A stretch of 64,000 bases of DNA, taken from the NCBI GenBank assembly GCA_003342815.1, contig PTEX01000472.1:64989-128988 (forward strand). The letters are read 5' to 3'. Of this stretch, positions 25,201-40,200 are shown piece after piece (positions within the stretch are counted from its first letter, which is position 1; the number at the start of each line of letters is the position of its first letter). This stretch comes from Eudromia elegans. Taxonomy: Eukaryota; Chordata; Aves; Tinamiformes; Tinamidae. A program made the position numbers and the translations under genes. The notes under the pieces were generated by a model, which worked only from the letters and a program-made list of their open reading frames with translations, was not told the DNA's origin and ran no database searches.

Positions 25201-28200
25201 AGGAAGACTCTGCAACCTTTCTGGGGAATCCTTTCCAAAGTTTAAACACCCTAATAGCAAAGAAGTATTTTGTTGTGCTTAAATGGAATTTTCTGTGTTT
25301 CAGTTCACGCCTGTTGCCTCTTGTCCCGTCCCTGGGTACCACTGAAGAGAATATGGCTCCATCTTCTCAAAACTCTCCCAATCAGAGATTTGTACACACT
25401 CAGATGATGCCCCCTTGAGTCTTCTCCAGGTTAAACAGTTAAAGCACTCTCAGCTACCTCTGTGCTCCTTGGTAACATTATGGCCCCTTACTGGACTCAC
25501 TTAGCAAGTCCATGTTTTCTTTCTTGTCCTGGGGAATCTAAAACTGGACATGTAGTACTACAGATGGGGCCTCACCAATGCTTAGTAGTGGGGAAAGATC
25601 ACCTCTCTGTCTGCTGGTAACATTCCTCCTGAGGTGGCTCAGGATACCATTGTTGATCTCTGCTACATGGGACAAAATACAGGGCCACATTCAGCCTGTT
25701 GTCCATCAGGACCTTTCTATGCAAAACTGCTCTTCAGTCAATTGGTCTCAGTTTGTACAAGTACAAGGGATTATTCCTCCCCAGGTACAGGACTTCATAC
25801 CTCCTTTTATCAAACTTCATGAGGTTCCTATATGCCCCAAATTTCACATGCATATGTGTATAAATATTATACATGCATCTCCATACTAACTTTGAGAGGA
25901 GGCTGTCATCTTAAATTGGTTCTGTCTGATGTCGTATTTCTTTAACAGAAAAATGCCAAGAGTTTTCAGGCAATGCTAAGGTTTTGGTCTTCTAATTAAA
26001 TAGTCTGTAAAATGAGTTCTCTGATCACACAGTTTTACTTATTTTGAGCTTCTCATGATAATCTTCACACAAAGGTAAGCGTAACATTTCTTGTATTACA
26101 AAAGATTTCAAATACAGGCTTGATAAGACTGACAATCATGCTATACTGATTTTTGGAAGCATTTTCTTAGTCTAATATATACATAGTATAGAAAGGGTGA
26201 AATTGCTAATCCCAACTTTTTGTAATAAATAATCCATTTCAAATTCAAAAAAAAAAAATTCACTTTCAGTGACTCCCTTACACAACCATTTTAGATTCTA
26301 TTCCCAGACAGAATATTATAGAAAGATATTAAGAGAGTATTTTCTCCTTTTAAATATAACTAGAAGCAGTAAAAATTGCTATCAGAATTACGATTAGCCA
26401 GCTTTTTGACAACTATTATCAACTATTCCATAAGCAATTATTTGGAAACTATAGATGCAACAGATTATTTTCCAAAACCCCGTTCCGTGCATCATACTTC
26501 TCAAATTTACAAGCTCATTTGAATATTGCATCAACCAATTTTAATTTGCTCAATATTGACAAAATATTTTTATTCAGATAGTAATATGAATACAATGGAA
26601 AATTTTCACCATTTATTTTTTGTTCTTGTCCAACTATGTGAAAATGGATCACTCAGTGAAACCCTGTGTAACAGTGTACACTCAATGTACCCTGTGTAAC
26701 AGTACTATCATTAATGAAACACTACTATGTTCTCCTTAGATTTCGTAAGATTTCATAAAGTTTATGATTGATTTAGGCTTAAGAACATCTCCAGAAAAAT
26801 ACCTTGTGCACAGTCAAAAGCATGTTCATCAGGATTTTGTACGTTACCTGTGAATTATTCCCTTTCCATGCAAATACTCCAAGGCTGACACAATTTCAGC
26901 AGTATAAAACCTGGTACAGGTCTCATCAAATGAGCCAATTTTGCGTATATACTTTAGAAGCTCTCCATTTTTGGCATAACTAAGCCCAAAATCTGAATGC
27001 AGGAAGTTAAGGTATATCACTAGGACATTTTAAAAACAAAATTAGAACCCACAGCTTATTCTGAAGAATCAAAATAATGAACAAAACGCAATAAGCAATC
27101 AGGAAGATTATTATTTTGAAATTTCATATTGTGACAACCCAAACCAAATTTTTATTAAAATGCACTCAAAACTCAGAACGAGTCCTAAATTAATAAGACA
27201 ACTAAGAACTAAATAGTTAAAAATTTAATTTTTTTTTTCCAGAGATAATCATCTGAATATTTTATGCCCTTTTATGTCCTGTCAGTGCATGCAAACACAC
27301 ATACACAGATATTTATACACAACATGTGTTAGCATAGTTAGCAGCCTCTGCAAAAACAAACAAAAATAGCTACTTACTAACCTCTTAGCGCTAGCAAAGC
27401 CAATTCCCGACAGGATTTTTAGAAGGAACTTCACATTAATGACAACCTCTACACAGGAAAAAAAAAATCAAACAAAACCAAAGAAAATCTAACCAAACTG
27501 ACTGTTAACAGAGAGCTTTCAAGTTAAAACTGCACTTTGCAATTACTACAGGTTCAAAGACTTGGGAGTAGTTGCTCAAAAAAAGGGTTTTCAGTGTTTT
27601 GTAGTTCAGAGCATTCTGTAAGCACTTATGGGTAAGAAATCTTAACAGCTGTTATTATTTAAATGAGAGTTAATAGCAAACATAGCTGGGCTATGTTAGT
27701 TATAAATATAAAAACTTTGGTATTTTAATGTATGTATCAGAAATAAAACCCTTCATACACATCCCAGAAAAACCCATTCTGCTACTTACATGAATTTTTA
27801 CAATTTCTCCTTTAGCATAAAAAACACGAACAAAAGTAATTTCTATTCATCTTTTCCCATCCCTACCATTCCTGTTTCTCTTTGAGGGGGTACGCTCATT
27901 CTATTCACTTATTTTTTATTATTAAAAGGATTACTGCAAAAAATGCATCTCAAACATTTGTGTCTATTTTCACTTTTCCAATAACTGATGCTTTAAAGGA
28001 TTTTCTAAGAAAGCATAATAACAAATACTTGAACTCAAAAGGATACAGAGCTTTTCATCATCCTGAAAAGTGAAGTAGAGTTTCACAAAAAAAGGGTGAT
28101 CCAGACGGGACATTACATCTCTCTCACGTGTCACGTATGGTACCTTATTTTCTTTTATGATATGACGTTTTTCTAGAATTTTAACTTAAAGAAAAAAAAT

Positions 28201-31200
28201 AAAGTGCATAGGAACAGCAAACAAATCAAGTTCATCTAAGCAAATGTGGGAAACTTCCTCTTAGATAAAATTAGCATAAATACCTTAATTCTTACTTTAA
28301 CTATATTGAGACATCTCATTAAAAAATGGTTCATATTCAAGGAGTCAATACTTACTGGCATATTCTCTAGAACTTGCTAGTTCTCGAGCCAAGACAACCT
28401 GTTGTGATAGGAGAGAAAATACAATGTAGTCAACCATCAAAGACATTTAATAACATTGATTTTGACTTTGTGGTAAGTATTTAACATTCTTTATCTAAAA
28501 TAAACTATCACAGTTCCAATTAGCAAAATATTTAAACATATGTTCATATTACCCTTAGAGAGTTCTCTGCAGAAAATTAGTTGAGAATAAGATCACTTGT
28601 TTTGCTAAAAGGTCTATAAACCTGATTAGGTCATCAGTAGTTTAAATTTTATTTTATTTTCATAAGACTTCTGAAGGTTGTAACATAAGCCACAATAAAT
28701 TGTGGAAGCTCCTTAAATAATAGTACTTCAAAAATATTTATAAAAAGTCAATTGTCACAATACTTTTTCCACACATACAACAAAAAACTTAAGTGAAAGA
28801 TTAAAAAAAAGCAAGACAGCTTGCATCTTGCAAGAAGCTTTTAGCTTGTTTGTAAGCTGTAAATTACATATTTACAGTTTGTCCAGAAAAACAGTTAAAG
28901 AAGAGTTAGTGAGAGATTTCCAAATAACAGAAGCAACAGTGAAATTTTTAACCAAGCAGTTCTACATTTTAAAGGAAAACATTTTTAAGAGGAAGACAAA
29001 TTAACTCTCAAGAAACACAAATTGCCTTTCAAGAAAGTAGCTCCATAAAAGGCAACTGAGTTTGAAAAAAATCTTCTTACTAGAATTAAGGCAATATAAC
29101 ATTACACAATTTTTTTTTCTACCCTCCCCTCCCATTTTAGATTATAGTTACTCTAATACGTTTTTAGAATGTCAACATTATGCCAAAACAGTCTAAAAAA
29201 AATCACTACACACATACAGACTATACATACACACACACAGAGCTTATTTCTAATTCACATATCTTAATTATATCCTAGCCTCCTTGCAAAGTCAATTATA
29301 ACATAGCGCTCCAAAACTGTATTCTGTATAACTGATAAAAATATTGTTATTTTGCGACCCACAACCACACAACACATTTCTAAGTAACTCTTTCCAGGTG
29401 AATTGATTTTTGAAGGTAAGAAGAGAAGTGCACACAGCTGTTCTCCATATTAGATAGACAATTTAGTTATGTTTTTCAAATTGAGAGAAAGCAAGACCTC
29501 CAATTTGAGAATTTAACAGAACCCTCAAGAGAAGGCTTTAAAAAAAAAAAAAAAAAAAAAGGATACCTGGCAGACAACATCCAAGTCAAATTCTAAACTT
29601 GGACAAATACAGACTTTCAGGTTAAGTAGTGAAGTATCTAACCAAACACTCACAAGTCTCTTAGACGTCCTTCTTTTAAGGGAAACCTCTTACAGGTGGA
29701 AACAAATCCAAGAACATACCAACTGCCTAGGTGGTGAGAAGGACATATATATCTACGCACTAAGATTATACTTCTATCAGAGAAGAGATACTATTCTAAG
29801 AACCGACAGCTGTCTACAAATCAAGCAAATTTTCACTACTTTAAAGAGCAGAGCAACAACTGGAGGGCCCTAAGGCAGAGTTTGCCTACATGTGTATTAA
29901 GCACTTATATCAATTGTGGGTCTAAGGACAGTTGCTTCTGTAAAACTGCAAAGCGTTCTAAAGAAAAAAGTACCCTAAGGCCCCGTCACACACAATTCCT
30001 GAGGTACAACTGTAGGAAGGAGGAGGCTAAACTGTTCTCCGTAGTGGCCAGTGATAGGAGAAGGGGCAATGTTTTTAAACTGAAACATAGGAAGTTTCCT
30101 CTCCAGGTGAGAAATAACTTCTTCACTGTGAGGGTGACGGAGCCCTGGAACAAGCTACCCAGACAGGATGTGGAGTCTCCTTCTCTGGAGATCTTCAAAA
30201 CCTGCCTGGATGCCACCCTGTGCCATGTGCTCTAGATGTCCCTGCTGGAGCAGGCAGGTTGGACCAGATGATCTCTAGATGTCCCTTCCAACCCTAAAGA
30301 TTCTGTGATTGTATAATTTCAAATCTAATATGGGTAACACATGGAGATTATAGTAGTTTAACAAAAGCCCAAGCAAACTGAATTGATTCCTAACAGTCTA
30401 GAGTAATTGAGATTTTTTTAAATGTCCGTGTTACCAAACTGTCATTGAAAGCATGGAAACGTCAAGGCCCCTGTTTTTCAAGATGCAAGATGTGCATGAG
30501 TTCAATTGGAGTATTAGTGATGATCCCGAGGAACATCAACAGATCTCTAAATCTGCAAACTTTTTTATTAAAGAGCTGTCTGCAAGATGTTTTTAACAGT
30601 AGTGTGAAGATGCGTGCCCCACAGATGAATGGAAATAAGCTTCTTCCTTGAAGCAAATTTGAAGGCTATTTGAGCTTAAATATTTTAATAATAATAATAA
30701 AAAAAGAGTTGCTCAAATTCAGATTTTCTTTACTCCCCCACTACACTTTTTAAATAATAAGAAGCAACTACGCTGTTGCAATTTATTCAATGACCATAAA
30801 AAAGAAAGCACAAGCAAGCATCTCCTGTAAAGTTATTCCTGAAGAGAATAATTGAAACTGACTGGTCCTAGGTGACATATCAAAACTGTTGACAAGTTTC
30901 TAAAATCACAGCACTGAAACAGCAAACTAGACACTGCTACAGTTGACAGAAGACAAGATAGACAGGGAGAACTCTCAACTCCTGAACATGCTTTTACTTG
31001 TGCTGAGTCCCCAAATATTGTGGTATCTAAACTTCAGCTTATAAGAATCAAAACAGGGCTATATATGCATTAACATTTTTATGGCAGTTTTGCCTATGGC
31101 CCACCTAAGCAGGCACTTGGACACAAGACCCTTGAATCCTTTTCAGCAGAGCTGCTACCCAGTCAGTATCTCAACTATATTACTGCAAAAGATTATGCAT

Positions 31201-34200
31201 ACAGAGGTACAGTTGAAATTATAAAAATAATCTTGAATTTTACTATAATACAAAAGGGTATTGAAATTTTCTAATAACCAAGTTCAATAGCAAATGAAGT
31301 AAGGTTGTATTTTAAACTCCATTAACTGAACAATCTTCTGTTGTCTTCCTAAAAGAGAAAAATAATAATAAAAATAAGAATTAAGTCTTATGTTTTGATG
31401 CTATGCCTTCTGTAAATCCTTGGCATGACAGACGGGGCTATTACAGAAGACTCTTAATACAATCCCTTAAGCTATCAAAAACTTGCATTTGAAAACATCA
31501 TCTCCTAAAAATCCAAACATCAAGTCTTCAGGACAGATTAGAACTCTTTATGAGATGAAGACACACAAAACCCAGCACCCATATTCAGTGCAACACCTCT
31601 TAATACTTAAATTGAGAAATATTTTATGTCCTTCTTATTCACTCTCCAAACTGTTTTCTCCAGGTGGAAATCTTAGCAGTATTACTTGCACACCATATTT
31701 TGAGGTTTTCCTAGAGTATTTAACAAACAATTAAAACTTAATAAAAAGTTACCGTCGAAAAAGATCCTTCACCCAGAATTTTCCCAAATTTGAAATCATC
31801 AGGCCGTTTCTTTCGAGGTTGTGAAGGTTGCTGTCCTGTATGTTGCTGCAAGGTGTTTGAACTAGATCTTGATTCAGCTGCAGTGCCCTCCATGTTAGAT
31901 CCCTGTCTGCTACCACAGGTGGAAATGACAGGTGGAGTGTTGGAATCTGTCTGGTTCCTCACCATTGATGGAGATGGACAAGAGCATAATACCACGCTCG
32001 ATTGAATTGGAACAGCATCATACTGATGAGAGAGAGAGAGAGAGAGAGAGACATGTTATTTCCAGATCTTGGAACAATTACCACACCCCTGCACTTTGTT
32101 TCCAGGTGCCTCTGACACAGCCCTACCTGAAAGGTGACCAGTAAGCATCTAAGGTTTATTTTTTTTTAAAAAGAAATGTCAGGTCTTACCTTGTTAAATG
32201 CAGAGACAGGTGGTATACAACCCACATAGAGCCATAAGTCGAGAAGATGGAAACTAAAATTACAGATGTCTTTTCAGACTCCTAAAAAACTGTCCAAAAG
32301 AATATGCTATTAAACTTCAAGGTATGTGCTCCTACGTTCAACACACACTTTGAAGTTTTTCAGGCTTACGGAGTTCACTGGCCTGCAACTGACCAGAAAA
32401 CACAGAAAATAGGAGAGCTCTGCTCAACCTTCTCTGATTATAAAAACCTGAAGTGCAATGCAGGCAGACAGAATATTTTATATATAAAAAAATAAAATAA
32501 AAACCCATGCTCAGGCGTTGTGTTTATTTTAAAACACAACCTGTATTTTCTGTATTTTAAAAGAGCAGAATGAAATAATGACTTAGTATCTCCTCACTTC
32601 AGAATATATGTACTGTACAATTCTGACCTAGCCCGTGAGCAAATTTGTGGGGCTATTCAAATAAACATTTCTGGTTTTTTGGTTTTTGTTTTTTTTTTTT
32701 TTTTTTTAATCTATTTCCTGGATTACATTTTGATTCAGAACAGTTTTCTGCATTTCTATCTGAATCCACTTTAGAAGTATATTGGATCTGCAATCAATTG
32801 TTCACTTGGTTATAAAGGATCTATCACCATTTTGGAGATTTTATAATAATCTCTTTTTTTTCCCCTGTTAAACTCCTGCACTCTCCTCCCACTCCAAAAG
32901 CTACAGTTTACACACATATTTGTTCAATGACAAATTAGATAAAGAAAGGAGAAACAAAAATTCCTAAGCAAGCACATACTTTCAAAATTTGGACTAATGT
33001 AACAGGGCTTTAAAAATGTACTATTAAAAATCTTCAAAAAATAAGGTACATTCAATTTGTAGATACCAATTCCTGCAACATTAAGTTATTAATTACGGCA
33101 ATTAGTATATTTCAAGAAGCATGAGTTAAAGATTTTATTTCCAATCTGAGTATGGTCTACTTGTTTCAAGAACTCTACTGCTGCTCTGGGTATTTTCCAA
33201 GAATTAAAAGTAAACTGATAGAGCAGCAGATGAAGAACAAATAACAGCTCCTTTCATTAAGTCTTATCTATACTCCATGATATAAGACATTGAAGAAGAA
33301 TCTTTTACGACAGCTACTTATTATATTTAGTTTTTGTGAAGAAATATAGAGAAAAGGTTGAGGAAAGACTCAGAGGTAGATGAGAAAAAAACTCCACTTC
33401 TGAAAAGTTCACTAACTCTTCAAAGAATTACAATGATGCAGCATTCTTCCCATTGGCTGAGGCAGCCTCTGGAAAAAAAAAGTACATTCATCTTCTTATT
33501 GCAAAAATCAGTACATACATTAAAGTATGCAAACTATGGAGCACAGTTCCTTTAATGCCTTCATCAATGGGGTCTATTTTTGCTGACACTTTCTCCAGTT
33601 TACCACATTACTATCCTTTACATTCTTACAGCTCAGTTGAAGCTCCTTTCCTTTAGATAGCTGCTCAAATGATGGTCTGTATAAAGATATTATGAAGATT
33701 GCTATGGCTAGATTTCAAACAGGAATATAAACTCCTCTTTGCAGAGGACAGAAAAACAGTCAGCATAAGCAAGACTGTTCAACAATTTCAATTATACAGA
33801 TATAAGAATTTCTAAGAATTGAACATAAAATATGTAGCTTTTACATACATACAGCTTTTAAATGATTTAAATTATGAAACGGTTCCCATTTGTAGTGTCC
33901 TAGAGCAACTGAGGGTATGCAGGTAAACAAGACAGCTGCGCTGTAGAGGATCTTTATGCTAGCAAGATTGCTCAGGAGGATGGCAGTGCAGGTAGAACCA
34001 TGTGCACATACACAGAGACCACAGCAGAACTCACAGAGAAAATTAAAGTGAAACAATTTAGTCAGAATGATTATCAAGTATAGATAAGCCTGAAGAGAAG
34101 CCTTTCTCAAGGAAAAATCAGAATTAGAAATAAGGACAAAGAAAGATGCAGAATACTTAAATACCGATTTATTAGCAAATGACAAAGCTCTTCAATTTTT

Positions 34201-37200
34201 AAAGCATCTGTACTTGTACAGTTATAAAAGATATCACACCTATACTTGCTCCCTCCTCAATCACCCTATTATTGTTCAGTATCTTGTGTCTTGCATTTAT
34301 TTTTATTTTAAAAAATTCCTAAAACAGGTCTCATGAAAAAAAGAGCCTTTCTACATGCAGGTTCAAGGCATTTCACCGAGATGGCAAGTCACTGAAGAAT
34401 TTAAAAAGCTTTCTTTACTGCAACTGATGTCTTCCAAAGCTTAACACTGTTCTCCTTTCAGGAAGGACTTGCATTTCTCAGCTGAGTGAACGCAGACCAT
34501 TACATACTGACAGCAGGTTTGTTTCCCTTATGCATTGCACACAATGGAATCACCATGGACCATACTGCTATCTGCTCTTCTAATCTTCCTACACCTACTT
34601 TAAAACTTTGATCTCTAGCACTCTCTCTTTTTCTCAAGCTCAGGTGGGTGGTTTTTCTAATTTATTTTTACAGAGAAATTGCTGACTTCTCAGTATATGC
34701 TGCAAGCTTGAAAAATTTAGAAAGCAAAAATATAACAAAGCTGTTGAAGGTAAGGGGAATTACAGATCAACAGACACATCAAAAACTTCAGTAATCAATT
34801 TTTGCTAAGGCACTAGTAATAGGATTCCTTTTATTTACATACCATGTGGAGTGTGTGCTTAGGCAGTTATTTTTCCCCTCTTCCCTGTAAACAGTAGAAA
34901 TAAACAATAAGAGAAGACAACTTGAATCAATGCAAAAAGGCAATTAAGTTGCTACTATATTTCTTTTACACTTTACTCACTGTCACTTCTAGTAACTTTC
35001 AACATATATAAACACTTAGTAACCATCATGCACAAATGCCACATTGCTCTAAAGCAAGTACAACCCAAAAATCTGTATCTCTATTAGCTTTCTCACAATG
35101 CAGAGTTTGCAACACTTTGCTGGTATAGTCCCACCAAAAGAAATAGTTGCTGAAATACTCATACAAACTAGGCCTTCAAACCCTATCAGTATCCTTTACT
35201 CCTATGCTGACATGTTACTGAGTACAGAAGGTAACTGAAACTCCCCACTACTCCTGTACCTATACTAGCAAAATCTCATTGCTGAAAGAGTCTGTGTGAA
35301 AAAGCTCCTAATCTATTGCCTATCTCCCAAACAAAGCTCAGTCTACGTGCAGTCTTACTGAACTCTCTGGCTGCCTTAAGCCACACAGCAGTAACGCTCA
35401 GAAAAAGCCTTCCATCCACTTACCCACAGCCAAATTTTTGGGGAACAGATCTTACTACCAGAAAGCTCTATTTACACAAAACAACGAGTCCTTCACCATA
35501 GCTGGCACCCTTGCTTTGATTATAAACAACGCTGATGACACAGAATATGAGACTGACACAGTGCTCTTATGCATCTGTTTTATAGTAAACTGTATTACAG
35601 GTCTACTAAACAAAATTATGAAAATAGAATTCATGCGATATTAGGTTTAGCATTATGTAACACCCAAACTACATAACATTGTTCAGAAAAAAAGTCAATA
35701 GAGAAAAAATTCTAAATCAAATTGTTAAATTCTTCAACAATTTAACAGTCATCAGAAAACAAGGATCTCTTCTCACAAACCCCTGGACAGATTCTCAAGA
35801 CAAGCACACACACATACAGAGTGAAAGTAAGATGACATAAGAAAAATTACATATAATTTGTCCAGAAAGTACATCTCAGTCTACATTCTGTAACAAATTA
35901 GGCAGTTAGAAAGACTTTATTCTTGTCTCTACCAATATATTACAACAAATGAAAATATAGTCCAAGAATTTAGGTATCATAGTGAAAAAAAAGTAGACAC
36001 GAGTATCCACAAAGATCATTAGCTAATCCATCCCTTGATGTACAAAATTAGAAAGCAACAACTACAAGTGAAGTCTTACTGCTGCTATTACTAGGCAAAC
36101 ACGACAGATAAAACCTAAGAAAATCAGTTTCAGCAGAAAAACAAGACGCTGAACCCCAGAAAAAAAAAAATCAAAACAAGATGCCAAACCCCTGGAAAAA
36201 CATCTAATTCTCTGAGTAAACTGAGCTCATTAAACCTTTGTTTATTAAAGTGTATGACAATCTTGGTCCTGCAGTGCCAGAGAATACAAAACTGTAAAAA
36301 GCAGCAGATGAGGATCACCTATGATTAAACCCAAGTCATACCGATGCAAGAATTAGTGGTGTATGCTACAAGTGTCAGACTAAATCACAAGAAATGTGCA
36401 AACTATTAAGAAGATAAACCAATCCAAACTTGTATGCCCTACCTCAGCAGCAAAATCTAACTGACAAATGATCCCATTCAGAAGCCAATATAGCTGTGCT
36501 CTAGGTTCTGTATGAAACACTTTTACATTTGAAAGTCTCTCAAAATCCACTTGAAGATTGATGCTATACGATACAATATAAAAATCCCTCCCTCTGCAAT
36601 AGTACCCTATCCCAAGCACAATTTTCACATCTCTGCCAACCATAGTCCTTTGCTGGAAAAATAGAAGACCTTCTAAGAGGGATATTCAATTTACATATAA
36701 AATAATAAGTGGTCTTCAGATCAGAAGATGGAACCCATCAATACATTTGTGCATCTAAGGAGGGATAAAGACCTTTATTTCACATTGAGAGGAAGTTTTT
36801 ATTTTCACTGGATTGTGATTTTCTGGTTTGGGAGATAACTATATTTTAGTACGACAATTCAACCAAAACAGTCAAAAATTAGATAGGCTAAGTCTGACAG
36901 GTGAGTAAATTTTGGTATTTTCCTCCAAGCAGAAAATTCACAAATCAAACTTTATTTTATATTGCTTATATACTAAACATTGAAAATGTGGTATCTCCTA
37001 AGAATTTATCTACAAAATGCAAAGGGAAAAAATGATCAGATAGTATATGCAACTTTTCAATCACACACTGTTTTGTCAGAGAGTTGACAAAGATGCAGCA
37101 GCCACATCTCACAAACAGCTTATATCTGAAAAATAAAATAAAAATTATATATATATATATATGAAGGGCCCACTAACTGATCTTAAGCTCAACTACCCCA

Positions 37201-40200
37201 CTGGCTTCCTTCACCTCATCCCCAATTAAGAAGTTTATTTTCTCCCGGTTCTCCAATACCATTTTTGTTAGCATCCACTGGCTAGAGTGCAAAACACTCC
37301 CATCTTACAAAAGAAGAAAAAAATCACAAAATACTAGGCTTGCACACACATCTTCAAACTATTCTAGTATCCAAAAAGAAAATTTAGAAAAAAAGCAGTA
37401 AAGTTCAACTACAAGACACATGAGCTAAACATAAAGAAACACTGAGTTTCAGAAAAACAAAATCTCACTAAAAGTCTTACCTTCCAGGGCAGAGACACTG
37501 TACAGGATGTACTTCTCTTTATATGCCCATTCCTTCCAAGAGAGATGATGATTGTCATTAAGACAGATCTTACTGATATGGATCACACCATCAGTTCTCC
37601 ATTTCATAACCCAGAACAGTAATAGTGTGTTCTTACAATCTGCAGTAAACACCAGTTCCTGCACATTATTTATTATTTATTTTGTCCACTATTTTTGTTC
37701 TGTACCTTTTGTCTGGAAATGGACTATCAGACATTCTGCAAAGCAACCTAGAGCATCCTCTTCCCGTTAGCTGATTGCACACACGTCATGTGCCTACAAA
37801 AGCAAGAGAGTACACAATTCTCTAAATTCTCTTTCAAGTCAACATCCTTAATATCCACTTAGAAGCTTGTCAGCCAACTTAAACAGGCTGTAATCAGTAC
37901 TATTATTACCATTAAAGAATTAAAATACTTAAAAAAAAAAATCCATTCACCTGCCTTAATAAGTGTTGCTACATGCTGTCAGACTAAGCCTTGTGACTAT
38001 AATACGAAAGTCAAGCATGTGATAGATGCCATACAACTCTGAGATTTACATCAAACTACAGTAGTAATTTTGTTTATTCTGAAAGTATTGTACAGTTAGA
38101 AAGCTATTTGGTTAATTCTGACATTGAAAAACATTCATCCATATAAACAGAAATGTAAAACACCATAGTAACAAAGAGATACTGAAAATATGTACTCTGC
38201 TCACACTTTCAGCCTCATAGAAGACTACATACCCTCCCAATCAGGGAGGCTCATGGCTAGATTAGAATGTAAGAAAACCAGACCTATAAGCATGTTTTCA
38301 GATTCTGATATCTGACAAAAGAAGAATGCCAAGTACTTTAAAGAACAATTGTCTATCTTCTGTCTATCTACTGAAATGAAAAAAATATATACTTAAAAAA
38401 GGTAAAAACAGTACACTGACAAATTCTTAGAGCTCTTCTGACAAAACAAACCAACCTCCCCCTCCATGCCCCTCACTCCAGTGCTTTTAAAAATTGTACT
38501 GAGGGGCAAAAATGCCAATTACATTTCCTCTGGACAACAGGTTTTCGTCTAGAAAAAAGTTCTTTAAAGATCATATTAAGCTGAATTCTTCAAGTTGCAG
38601 GAAACAGAGTCCATTTCAATTTATCAGCTAACAGTCCATGTAAAAATCAAGCACACAGTGGTTTTATGTTTGTGTTGTGCAAACCTGCAGCAGCACTCTC
38701 AAATCCATTCTCCATATGGTATGTAAATACCAAAGAGAACTCAACATCAGGATCACAATCAAACTGATTATTCACTACACGTATCTTGAAAAAAGTGATT
38801 GTTGCAGCAAGCAAAACATCAGTTTGTCTACGCCTAAACAATTTACCAAAATTCACACGTTTTCATCAAGACTCAGCTCTGAAGGTTCATAAATAACTAA
38901 CAATTACTGCATTTAAAATAACAGCATTGAAATATCATGCTTCAATTATAAAAACTATTACAACACAACTTGGTTTTATGAAGGAATTAAAGTTGTATAA
39001 ATCTATTTGGAATTAAATTCTTCAATCTCAGAAGTTGTCATGTGACAAATATGTTGCTCAAGAGTTCTTACAAATAAGCTATATGACTTTCTATACACAC
39101 ATATCAGTTACATAAAAGGGAGATGATTTTATTTGATTGTTTAAACTGACTGTCATGACAACTGTCTGATAAAACAAGTCTGGGCTATGACCTACCTGAA
39201 CAGCTATGCTCACCTTCATGCACAGTGTCAATGACTCAACCAGAACTACCCAAACACATCAAAGATAAGCATGCAATGAATTGCTAGCACTGTAGAAACC
39301 TGCTCCGATTTTAATATCTAGATTAAAAAAAAAGGCATTTAAAAGAACTTTTTTTTTTCCTGAGAACAATGCCCTAGTATTATCTTTCAAGATTAAATAT
39401 TATGAATATTAATAAAAGTAGCGAGCCTGGAGCAGACAGTTCTTCAAAGTCACTGATCTACCTGAACTGTCCGGGAACTCTGACAGTAGGAAGCAGAGGT
39501 ATGGGGAAAAAGTTATCAAGGTGCTATCATCCCCTCAGTATATTAACAGTCCTGATCAAACTTTAAAAAGTTACAGTATTATGTAGGTAGGGTAGAAAAC
39601 ACTTGCAATTACTGTGTATTATAAAATTTACAATCTCATTATATAATAACATATATTATTTTGTGTATACTATATATATGGCAAAATATAATCCTTAGCT
39701 AAACCTGAAATAATGCCATGCTGCAATAGCCTATCAGAAATTGTTCAGGAAAAAAAAAAAAGAAAAAAAAAAAGAGTTCTCAAGGTCTTTTTTTTCTTTT
39801 ACTGCAGGGAACAAGCAAACAGTTAAAAACCTTTAATAAGCAGTCGTATCTCACGTTTGAAATTCGGTCTTAGAAGATATGACAAATCATAGAAAAATTA
39901 AGGTTGGAAGAAACGTTTGCAGATGATCTAGTCCTATCCCCCTGCACACGCAGGGTCACCTGGAACAGGTTACACAGGATTGCATCCAAGTGGGTTTTGA
40001 AGATCTCCAGAGAAGGAGATTCCACAACCTCTTTTGGCAACCTGTGCCTGTATTCTGTCACCCCCTACTGTCAAGAAACTTTTCCCTAAGTTCCTGTGGA
40101 ACTTTCGGTGCTTCAGTTTGTGGGTTTCCTCTTGTCCTATCACTGGCCACTACTCAAATCCACTCTAAAAGTACTCCACAAGATTAATTTAAGGGATGTT

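Larger units (their letters stand above)
23111..26847 (-). other. PDPK1 introns 5 and 6
   Basis: Intron 6 (23111-24064) holds a T19 run followed by a G-rich block at about 23912-23975. Intron 5 (24163-26847) holds a CR1 fragment at about 25076-25840 and otherwise unremarkable AT-rich sequence. Confidence 0.75.

Noticed and set aside
25578..25889. 103-codon plus-strand ORF
   Set aside because: Antisense of a CR1 fragment.
29882..30235. 117-codon plus-strand ORF
   Set aside because: It is the decayed end of CR1 ORF2 plus flanking sequence, not a host gene.
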